Part shown: positions 57,158 to 64,000 of the stretch, piece after piece
How the letters are laid out: each line of letters begins with the position of its first letter
How positions within the stretch are numbered: the stretch's first letter is position 1
Position numbers and translations under genes: made by a program
Assembly: GCF_000279145.1 (NCBI RefSeq)
Contig: NC_018178.1
Location: 1 to 64,000 of the forward strand
From: Melioribacter roseus P3M-2
GTDB lineage: Bacteria > Bacteroidota > Ignavibacteria > Ignavibacteriales > Melioribacteraceae
Direction: 5' to 3'
Length of the DNA: 64,000 nucleotides
Notes under the pieces: model-generated
Told to the model about the DNA's origin: nothing
Seen by the model: only the letters and a program-made list of their open reading frames with translations
Database searches by the model: none

Positions 57158-58645
57158 TTAATCGGATAACTTTTTGTAAAGTTCAACATATTTTTTGGCG
57201 GAATTGAGCCAGCTGTAATCGCCTTTCATGCCAGTTTTCATCAATTCCGTCCATAATTCTTTATTTTCATTGTAAAGTTTGAGAGCTTTTTTGACAGCTC
57301 CGACCAATTCCGTAACTGTATATTTTTCGAAAAGGAAACCGTTTCCCGCCTTCGTTTTTTCATCAAACTGAATAATTGTGTCTGCCAAACCGCCGGTTTT
57401 GTGCGCTATCGGTACTGTGCCGTATTTAAGGCTATACAATTGATTGAGACCGCACGGTTCGATTTTCGAGGGCATAAGGAACATATCTGAACCCGCTTCT
57501 ATCAAATGCGCCAGGTCTTCGTCGAATCCGATAAAACACGAAAATTTACCGGGATATTTCGTCGCCATTTCGCTGAAAAATTTCGTGTATTTCTTGTCGC
57601 CGGCGCCGAGCAATACCATTTTAATCTTCAGTTTCATCAACTGATTAAATGCCTTCTGCAAAAGATCCATCCCTTTTTCGTCAGTCAAGCGCGATATAAC
57701 GCCGATAATCGGAACGTCTTCTTCATATTCAAAACCGAAATTTTCCGACAAGGCTTTTTTATTAACTTTCTTATTGTCGAGTTTTTTTACTGAATATTTT
57801 TGAGGTATTTTAGTATCTTTTTCCGGGTCCCAGATTAATCTGTCGATACCGTTAATAATACCGAACAAATCCTTGCTTCTCTTTTTGAGATATTTTTGCA
57901 AACCTGCGCTGTAGATTTTCGCGGTTGTCAACTCTTTTGCATACGTTTCGCTCACGGTATTAATTTTATCGGCGAATAGAATTCCGCCTTTTAGGAAATT
58001 GATTTTTTTATTGTGGAGCAATCCTTTCTCGGTCGCCAATTCATCTGGCAGATCCGTTTTTTCGAAAGACGACAACGGAAATTCGCCCTGTTGGAATATA
58101 TTGTGAATTGTAAGCAGTGTTTTTGTCGAAGAAAATTGCGGCTCGTCTTTGTAGATTGTTTTCATATAAACTGGCACCAAGCCGCTCTGCCAATCATTGC
58201 AATGAATTACGTCTGGCGTCCATCCGAGTTTTAGCATCAATTCAAAAACGGCTTTGGTAAACAAGATAAACCGTTCGTCGTTGTCGGGAAAATCTTCTCC
58301 CGTAATCGGATCGGCATAAAGGCTGTGGCGATTGCCGAAATATTCGGGATTATCGAGGAAATAAATTTGTACTCTTGCTTTTGGTCCTACTAAAAAGGAA
58401 GATCTCAGCGAAAAAACGACTTCTTTTCCGGCTATATTAACCGGGATATCCTTTAATCTAACCACCTCGTGTATCTTGAATTTACGTTCGTCGATTGCGC
58501 CGTATTTGGGCAATATGATTCGAACATCGTGTCCCATTTCCTGTAAACGCTGCGGCAGCGCTGAAGATACGTCTGCCACGCCGCCTGTTTTTACAAACGG
58601 AACTGCTTCGGGGGTAACGAAAAGGATTTTAAACTTTGAAGGCAT
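57158..58645 (-). CDS. glgA: Glycogen synthase (ADP-glucose type)
   Basis: A 495-residue GT5-family glycosyltransferase that extends alpha-1,4-glucan from ADP-glucose. It has the substrate loop FVKTGGVADVSSALP near residue 17, HCNDWQSGLVPVY, TIHNIFQQGEFP, GIINGIDRLIWDP and the late EPCGLNQLYSLKYGTVPI nucleotide-binding segment. The length is normal. It heads the five-gene minus-strand cluster that ends at the TPR gene, and is divergent from hutI. Confidence 0.95.
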   Translation of the reverse strand: MPSKFKILFVTPEAVPFVKTGGVADVSSALPQRLQEMGHDVRIILPKYGAIDERKFKIHEVVRLKDIPVNIAGKEVVFSLRSSFLVGPKARVQIYFLDNPEYFGNRHSLYADPITGEDFPDNDERFILFTKAVFELMLKLGWTPDVIHCNDWQSGLVPVYMKTIYKDEPQFSSTKTLLTIHNIFQQGEFPLSSFEKTDLPDELATEKGLLHNKKINFLKGGILFADKINTVSETYAKELTTAKIYSAGLQKYLKKRSKDLFGIINGIDRLIWDPEKDTKIPQKYSVKKLDNKKVNKKALSENFGFEYEEDVPIIGVISRLTDEKGMDLLQKAFNQLMKLKIKMVLLGAGDKKYTKFFSEMATKYPGKFSCFIGFDEDLAHLIEAGSDMFLMPSKIEPCGLNQLYSLKYGTVPIAHKTGGLADTIIQFDEKTKAGNGFLFEKYTVTELVGAVKKALKLYNENKELWTELMKTGMKGDYSWLNSAKKYVELYKKLSD

Positions 58646-58770
58646 TTTGGTAAGATCCTTTGTTTTTTATTTTCGAAAAATACGAAATTTTATCCCCTTT
58701 AACAAAAAATTAGAAATAGACGACTTTATTCTCTATATTAATTTAAACAAAAAATCAGGTGTTTTTTTTG

Positions 58771-60021
58771 ATGAAAATCCTCCTTAAAAATCCCGGTCAA
58801 ATTGTGACGGTTAATACTTCGGGCAGAAACTTCAAACCGGGCAAGTCGATGAACGACCAGGATATTCTTACAAACCACTCAATCTACATCGAGAACGGAA
58901 TAATCAAAGATATTTTACCAAATTCATCAGCAAATAGAATTAAAGCCGACGAAATTATCGACGCCGAGAATTTATTGGTTTTGCCCGGATTCGTAGAATG
59001 TCATACTCACAGCGCTTTTGCGGGTAACCGTTCGAACGAATTCCTTATGCGGCTTTCAGGCAAATCTTACGAAGAGATTGCCGAAGAAGGAGGCGGCATT
59101 ATATCGACGGTAAATTCGGTCAGGCAGGCTTCTTACGACGAATTGATCCGACTTCTGGCTCCGCGTATTAAAAATTTTATTTCGCAAGGCATTACTACTC
59201 TCGAAATCAAAAGCGGCTACGGATTGAGCTATTACGACGAAATTAAACTATTGCAGGTGATAAATTACTACAAAAAAAATTCACAGATCGATATCATTCC
59301 CACTTTCCTCGGAGCGCACACTTATCCGCCCGAATATAAAAACGACCACAAGGAATACTTGAAATTAATCGTAGAAGAACTTCTGCCTTATATCCGCAAA
59401 AATAATCTGGCGGAATTTACGGATGTTTTTTGCGAAAAGACCGCTTTCAATCCGGAAGAAACCGATTTGATTTTCACGAAAGCAAAAGAACTCAGATTTA
59501 AACTCAGACTTCACACAAATCAATTCCACAGTATCGGAGGAATCGAAGTAGCGCTCAAGCATTCGGCGCATTCGGTCGACCATCTGGAAGTAATTAACGA
59601 CGGAGAAATCGAAAAAATCGCCAATTCCGAATTAACCGCGGTATTATTGCCGGGCGTATCGTTCTTTCTCGATTATAATTACGCCCCCGCCAGAAAATTA
59701 ATAGATTTAAACGCCACCGTAGCGCTGTCGACCGATTTTAATCCGGGCAGCTCTCATATAGCCGATTTCCATCTTATGATGAGTCTGGCTGCGTTAAAAA
59801 TGAAGATGACCGCCGGCGAAATAATTTCCGCAACTACAATCAACGCGGCTAAAGCCGTCGGAATGAATAACATTCTCGGCAGTATTGAAATAGGTAAGCA
59901 GGCAGACTTTGCCCTGATGAACGCAAAGGATATCTCGGAAATAATCTATAATATCGGAAATAATCTCAACGTAATGACAATTAAAAAAGGGAAAATAATT
60001 TACAAACGCGAAACGGAGTAA
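58771..60021 (+). CDS. hutI: Imidazolonepropionase
   Basis: Hydrolyses imidazolone propionate to formiminoglutamate in histidine degradation. I start it at the ATG at 58771 (416 residues) rather than the GTG 12 bases upstream. The amidohydrolase metal site is visible in GFVECHTHSAF near residue 74, then LGAHTYPPEY, KLRLHTNQFHSIGG, SVDHLEVI and STDFNPGSSH. It is two bases from ftcD. hutH and hutU are not in the window. Confidence 0.95.
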   Translation: MKILLKNPGQIVTVNTSGRNFKPGKSMNDQDILTNHSIYIENGIIKDILPNSSANRIKADEIIDAENLLVLPGFVECHTHSAFAGNRSNEFLMRLSGKSYEEIAEEGGGIISTVNSVRQASYDELIRLLAPRIKNFISQGITTLEIKSGYGLSYYDEIKLLQVINYYKKNSQIDIIPTFLGAHTYPPEYKNDHKEYLKLIVEELLPYIRKNNLAEFTDVFCEKTAFNPEETDLIFTKAKELRFKLRLHTNQFHSIGGIEVALKHSAHSVDHLEVINDGEIEKIANSELTAVLLPGVSFFLDYNYAPARKLIDLNATVALSTDFNPGSSHIADFHLMMSLAALKMKMTAGEIISATTINAAKAVGMNNILGSIEIGKQADFALMNAKDISEIIYNIGNNLNVMTIKKGKIIYKRETE

Positions 60022-60023
60022 TC

Positions 60024-61040
60024 ATGAAAATAATCGAATGCGTTCCAAATTTCAGCGAAGGCAAAAACAATGAAACTTTCGAAGCAATCAAATCGGCAAT
60101 CGATTCGATTGACGGAGTAAAATTATTGAATCTCGAGCCCGACGGGGATTATAATCGCGTAGTAGTGACAATGGCCGGCAGCGACGAAGGGATATTGAAC
60201 GGAGCCGTCAATGCAAGCCTAGCAGCCGCTGAACATATCGACATGAGAAACCATAAAGGCGAACATCCGAGAATCGGAGCCATCGACGTCGTGCCGTTTA
60301 TTCCGGTCTCCGGAAGCACGATGGAAGAATGCGTGAAAATTTCGGAAAAGTATGCCGAAATAATTTCCGGTAAATTAAACGTGCCGGTCTATTTATATGA
60401 AAATTCGGCTCGCAAACCCGAAAGACAAAATCTTGCAAATATCCGGAAAGGAGAATACGAAGGACTTGAAGAAAAATTAAAAGATCCCGAATGGCAGCCC
60501 GACTACGGACCGGCGGTATTTAATCCCAAATTGGGAGCAATTGTAACGGGAGCGCGTTTCTTTCTTATTGCATATAACGTCAATATCGATTCGGCGGATT
60601 TGTCGTACGCAAAAAAAATTGCGGAAATTTTGAGAGAAAGCGGTTACCCTAAACGCGACGAAAACGGCAATGTAATTAAAAAAGACGGTAAGACCGTCAG
60701 AGTTCCGGGCAGATTAAAATCCGTTAAAGGAATGGGAGTAGCTCTCGAAAAATTTAATCTGACGCAGGTCTCCATGAATCTGACAAACTATAACATCACG
60801 CCGATTCACGTTGCCTTCGAAGAAGTTAAAAAGGAAGCCGCTCGTTTGGGCGTCAAGGTAAAAGGGAGCGAGATTGTCGGTCTCGTGCCTAAAGAAGCGC
60901 TTTTAATGGCGGGCAGATTTTATACCGACAACAGAATCGAAAACGAAAAGGAATTAATTAACGCGGCAATCGAAAATCTCGGTTTGGATTCTTTAGCTCC
61001 ATTCAAACCCGAAGAAAAAATCATCGAATACATGATATAA
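60024..61040 (+). CDS. ftcD: Glutamate formimidoyltransferase
   Basis: Transfers the formimino group of formiminoglutamate to tetrahydrofolate. The 338-residue protein opens with IIECVPNFSEGKN and contains NHKGEHPRIGAIDVVPFIPV, YENSARKPERQNLANIRKGE (quoted in part) and GAIVTGARFFLIAYNVN. This is the formiminotransferase half only; the cyclodeaminase half found fused in animals is the next gene, 18 bases away. Confidence 0.95.
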   Translation: MKIIECVPNFSEGKNNETFEAIKSAIDSIDGVKLLNLEPDGDYNRVVVTMAGSDEGILNGAVNASLAAAEHIDMRNHKGEHPRIGAIDVVPFIPVSGSTMEECVKISEKYAEIISGKLNVPVYLYENSARKPERQNLANIRKGEYEGLEEKLKDPEWQPDYGPAVFNPKLGAIVTGARFFLIAYNVNIDSADLSYAKKIAEILRESGYPKRDENGNVIKKDGKTVRVPGRLKSVKGMGVALEKFNLTQVSMNLTNYNITPIHVAFEEVKKEAARLGVKVKGSEIVGLVPKEALLMAGRFYTDNRIENEKELINAAIENLGLDSLAPFKPEEKIIEYMI

Positions 61041-61058
61041 TAAAAAAAAGGATTTAAT

Positions 61059-61688
61059 ATGGATATCAAAAAAACCGTAGAACAATATCTTAACGAAATT
61101 TCGTCGTCGTCCCCTACCCCCGGCGGCGGCAATGTATCGGCATTCTGCGGAGCTTTGGCTTCGAGTCTCGGCATTATGGTATGCAATTTGACCATCGGCA
61201 AAAAAAAATACGATGATGTACAAGAGGAAATCGAAGAGGCAAAAGAGAAGCTCCTGACTTACCAGAAAAACTTTTTGATACTCGCCGAAAAAGATAACGA
61301 AGCGTTTAACCGTGTTATGAACGCTTTCAAACTACCCAAAGAAAACGAAGAGCAGGCAGAAACGCGTAAGAAAGCGATTCAAGACGCTACTCTCGAAGCG
61401 GCGGCAATTCCTATGGAAGTATTGAAAAACTGTTCGGCGGTTTTTATTCACATCAAGACTGCAGCCGAAAAAGGCAACAAGAATTCGATATCCGACGCCG
61501 GAGTGGCGGCAACGTTAATTGGCGCCGCGGCTAACGGAGCTTATTTGAATATATTGATCAACGTAAGTTCGCTCGAGAATAAAACCATAGCGCGCGAAAT
61601 ATTGAAAAGCGCCGACGCATTGATCGACGATATCGATCATAACGTTAAATTGATTACAAAAATTATAAAAGACTCGCTTTCTCAATGA
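61059..61688 (+). CDS. fchA: Formiminotetrahydrofolate cyclodeaminase
   Basis: Converts 5-formimino-THF to methenyl-THF and ammonia. The 209-residue helical protein begins with SSPTPGGGNVSAFCGALASS, the family signature, and includes MVCNLTIGKKKYDDV, DNEAFNRVMNAFKLPK and DAGVAATLIGAAANGAYLN. It follows ftcD directly and overlaps namZ by four bases. Confidence 0.94.
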   Translation: MDIKKTVEQYLNEISSSSPTPGGGNVSAFCGALASSLGIMVCNLTIGKKKYDDVQEEIEEAKEKLLTYQKNFLILAEKDNEAFNRVMNAFKLPKENEEQAETRKKAIQDATLEAAAIPMEVLKNCSAVFIHIKTAAEKGNKNSISDAGVAATLIGAAANGAYLNILINVSSLENKTIAREILKSADALIDDIDHNVKLITKIIKDSLSQ

Positions 61689-62911
61689 AAAAAATATCTC
61701 TTCTCGCTTTTCTTTTTTTGTTAAACTTCACATGCCCGGCTCAGAATGTTCTGCCGGGCATTGATGTATTGATCAAATATGATTTTGCGCAATTATCCGG
61801 TAAAAACGTGGGACTGATTACTAATCAGACCGGGGTCAACAAAGATTTAATTTCCACTGTGGATATTTTCCTGAATAGCGAAAAGATTAATCTGGTTGCC
61901 GTTTTTACACCCGAGCACGGATTACGCGGCAGCAAAAGCGCCGGAGAACCGATCGATTCGGAACGACACAAAAAAATTAAGGTTTATTCTCTCTACGGCG
62001 AGACAAAAAAACCCACGAGCGAAATGTTGAAAGGCATCGACGCGCTTGTATACGATATTCAGGATGTCGGTTTGCGTTCGTATACATACATTTCGACGCT
62101 CGGATTGGCAATGGAAGCCGCTGCCGAAAACAATAAGGAGTTCGTTATACTCGACCGCCCCAATCCTTTCAACGGCATTAAAACGGAAGGAGCGCCGCTG
62201 GACACTCTCTTCAAATCTTTTGTCGGTTATTTCCCGGTACCTTATATCTACGGTCTAACGCCCGGCGAACTGGCGCGTTTTATTAACGGAGAAATCTTAA
62301 AGCAGAAAGGGAAAGAATGTAATCTGAAGGTAATTCCGATGGAAGACTGGAACCGGCAAATGAGTTTTGAAGATACGGGATTGCTGTGGACGCCTACGTC
62401 CAATCACGTGCCCGATTCGGAAACGCCCTATTATATGGCAGCAACGGGAATACTCGGCGAACTGAACGTAGTTTCTATCGGAGTGGGATACACGCTGCCC
62501 TTCAGAACAATAGCCGCCGAATGGATTGACCCCGACTTGCTTGCCGCAAGAATGAACGCTCTCAATTTACGCGGCGTTAAATTTCGTCCTATTACATACA
62601 AACCGTACTACGGCAAATGGAAAGATACCGTTCTCAACGGCGTTCAAATATATATTACAGACAAAGACGCCGCGGAATTATTAACAATACAATTCTATTT
62701 TATGGAAGTTCACAATGAACTTTATCCCGGGAAAAAACTTTTTTCTCTCGCCGATTCTTCGCGAATAAAAATGTTCGACCTGGTGACGGGTACGGACAAA
62801 ATAAGAAAAGCATTTACAAAAAATTACAAAGTAAACGACATAAAAGAATTACTAAACGAAGGGCTCGATAAATACAAAAAGAATATACGGAAATACCTTA
62901 TCTACAAATAA
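61685..62911 (+). CDS. namZ: Exo-beta-N-acetylmuramidase NamZ (DUF1343 family)
   Basis: A 408-residue exported protein with a signal peptide (LLAFLFLLNFTCPAQ). Family motifs are KNVGLITNQTGVNKDL, AVFTPEHGLRGSKSAGE, YDIQDVGLRSYTYISTLGL, DRPNPFNGIKTEGAPLD and NHVPDSETPYYM. Characterised members release terminal MurNAc from peptidoglycan fragments during cell-wall recycling. Although coupled to fchA by a four-base overlap, it has no evident link to histidine degradation. Confidence 0.92.
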   Translation: MKKISLLAFLFLLNFTCPAQNVLPGIDVLIKYDFAQLSGKNVGLITNQTGVNKDLISTVDIFLNSEKINLVAVFTPEHGLRGSKSAGEPIDSERHKKIKVYSLYGETKKPTSEMLKGIDALVYDIQDVGLRSYTYISTLGLAMEAAAENNKEFVILDRPNPFNGIKTEGAPLDTLFKSFVGYFPVPYIYGLTPGELARFINGEILKQKGKECNLKVIPMEDWNRQMSFEDTGLLWTPTSNHVPDSETPYYMAATGILGELNVVSIGVGYTLPFRTIAAEWIDPDLLAARMNALNLRGVKFRPITYKPYYGKWKDTVLNGVQIYITDKDAAELLTIQFYFMEVHNELYPGKKLFSLADSSRIKMFDLVTGTDKIRKAFTKNYKVNDIKELLNEGLDKYKKNIRKYLIYK

Positions 62912-64000
62912 TTATTTACAATACAAATTCACGTCGCCCACAGGCCAGCGAGCTCTCAAATTCAATGTGTCGGGATAGTAATAGAACTTTTCGGCAAATT
63001 TATACGGTTTAACGCTGCCGTATGAATAACTACCGTTTCCGTCCTTATCGATAAAATGCCAAATTATGTATTTACCCGGCAACACTTTATTAATAGCGAA
63101 CTTGTTTGCATCCGTTTTTTCCAGATAATTTTTCCCCGTGTCGATATTTTTAATAACAACATATATATTCGAAGTATCGGAATTGCAAATTACATTGCCG
63201 GATACTGCGGAAAATTCAAGGTCGCTTGCAGTCGTAAAATTTACCGTCAGAACAGAATCGACTTTGTTGCCGGCAATGTCGGTTATTTTACCGAGATCGA
63301 TTTTCATTTCATATTCCGTCGCCTGACGAAGCCTCGATTTTACGATTATGTTAAAAGCCGCATCGTCCGTCTTTTCAATTCTGTAAGAAAAGATATTCCC
63401 CTTTTTATCGGAGAGTATCACGAAACTGTCGGGTAAATAAAATCCTTCGTCGAATTTGCATTTTATTACGGGATTCTCATAATCGATTTTATTTTCGGGA
63501 TAAACTCCTTCAATGCCGATAAATACGGGAGCGGAAGTATCGGCTTTTACAACAGGGGTTATCGGAATAATATCGTAGCTCGTCAGATTGCCTTTCAAAT
63601 CGGGTATATTTTCCGCTACAAGAAAAATCCTGCCGCTTTCAGGTAAAGTGTCCTGCAACGAAATATAGAATTGATTCTTCTTGCCTCTTCCCTTGTAAAA
63701 GAAGCGGGAATAATATTTTTTATTCGTCAGCGAATCGACCAGATAGAAATTACCGGAACCAATATTTGCGCTGTCGACTGCTTCGTTAAATTCGATCAAA
63801 TACTTGTAACTGTCAATCGCATTGGCATTCGATAATTTGGGAGGTATTGTGTCGCCCCGGGTTAACATAAAATCGAGGTCGTTAATTTCCGTATTCCCGT
63901 CGCTTAAGATCACTCTTTTGTATTGAACGCCGTAATAATCGTCGCTAATCTGATATTTCAGGTCGTTCAGTTTATCTTTAAGCGCGATTATTTTATATTC
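62912..64000 (-). CDS. Exported-type protein with Ig-like (SbsA-like) domains, truncated at window end
   Basis: The frame stays open to base 64000, so the N-terminus is outside the window; the GTG at 63911-63913 is not a real start. The visible 362 residues include a charged segment (ALKDKLNDLKYQISDDY). They also include an Ig-like domain typical of Gram-negative surface proteins (GDTIPPKLSNANAIDS, DLKGNLTSYDIIPITPV), a second one (DIAGNKVDSVLTVNFTTA), and a C-terminal DUF-like part (VLPGKYIIWHFIDKDGNGSY). The family is SbsA-like Ig; the function is unknown. It is convergent with namZ with no gap. Confidence 0.82.
   Translation of the reverse strand, partial: EYKIIALKDKLNDLKYQISDDYYGVQYKRVILSDGNTEINDLDFMLTRGDTIPPKLSNANAIDSYKYLIEFNEAVDSANIGSGNFYLVDSLTNKKYYSRFFYKGRGKKNQFYISLQDTLPESGRIFLVAENIPDLKGNLTSYDIIPITPVVKADTSAPVFIGIEGVYPENKIDYENPVIKCKFDEGFYLPDSFVILSDKKGNIFSYRIEKTDDAAFNIIVKSRLRQATEYEMKIDLGKITDIAGNKVDSVLTVNFTTASDLEFSAVSGNVICNSDTSNIYVVIKNIDTGKNYLEKTDANKFAINKVLPGKYIIWHFIDKDGNGSYSYGSVKPYKFAEKFYYYPDTLNLRARWPVGDVNLYCK

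Noticed and set aside
1-64000. Mobile elements, prophage, CRISPR arrays or defence systems
   Set aside because: No transposase, integrase, phage or Cas-like protein and no regularly spaced repeat was seen on either strand.

Overview
The window looks like a chromosomal segment of a free-living member of the Ignavibacteria (Chlorobi/Bacteroidetes side; Melioribacter- or Ignavibacterium-like). This placement is inference from gene content: an alternative complex III (ACIII) respiratory operon joined to a cytochrome oxidase, a GWxTD-domain protein, TonB-dependent outer-membrane biology and moderately AT-rich DNA. No rRNA, CRISPR array, insertion sequence, integrase or prophage is visible. Coding density is very high: no gene-free stretch exceeds about 200 bases, and many neighbouring genes overlap by 1-11 bases.

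Layout. 1-2450: tRNA-Arg(ACG), a terminator, then zwf-pgl (oxidative pentose phosphate entry). 2450-6500: a minus-strand module of TonB-dependent receptor, YfiR-like periplasmic protein and HAMP histidine kinase. 6600-7880: tadA and adk. 7885-12750: rho, a GWxTD protein, pdxA, a methyltransferase and ftsE. 12885-18450: folC-pyrD-pyrK, then a hypothetical gene, manC and an odd RpiB-like protein. 18590-22560: a YbjQ-like protein, an ion permease, an MFS transporter and murB. 22600-27240: comEC, an alkaline-phosphatase-fold protein, dtd and prmC. 27230-34680: L-arabinose catabolism (araA, araD, araB, a sodium/sugar symporter, an exported aldose epimerase and a HAD phosphatase). 34860-49580: the respiratory operon. 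49670-52720: polyprenyl synthase, tatC, glyA. 52820-58650: TPR protein, outer-membrane protein, lipoprotein, gmhB and glgA. 58770-64000: hutI-ftcD-fchA, namZ and a window-truncated Ig-like protein.

The most interesting region is the respiratory operon, read on the minus strand as actA, a 53-codon gene, actB, actC, an actD-actE fusion, actF, cytochrome c, SCO, coxA, coxC, a subunit IV gene, coxB, ctaB and a multi-spanning membrane cytochrome c. The layout predicts menaquinol oxidation by ACIII, electron transfer through membrane-tethered cytochromes c, and oxygen reduction by an A2-type aa3 oxidase. tatC and a polyprenyl synthase lie just upstream and could serve export of ActB and quinone side-chain synthesis.

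Two genes here, actA and actF, are each broken by one extra A in an A-run. Dropping that base restores the fifth heme motif of ActA and the first membrane helix plus an ATGA-coupled start of ActF. ActB also keeps a complete N-terminal four-cysteine iron-sulfur motif that characterised ACIII complexes lack. These need checking against raw reads and transcripts before being called biology.
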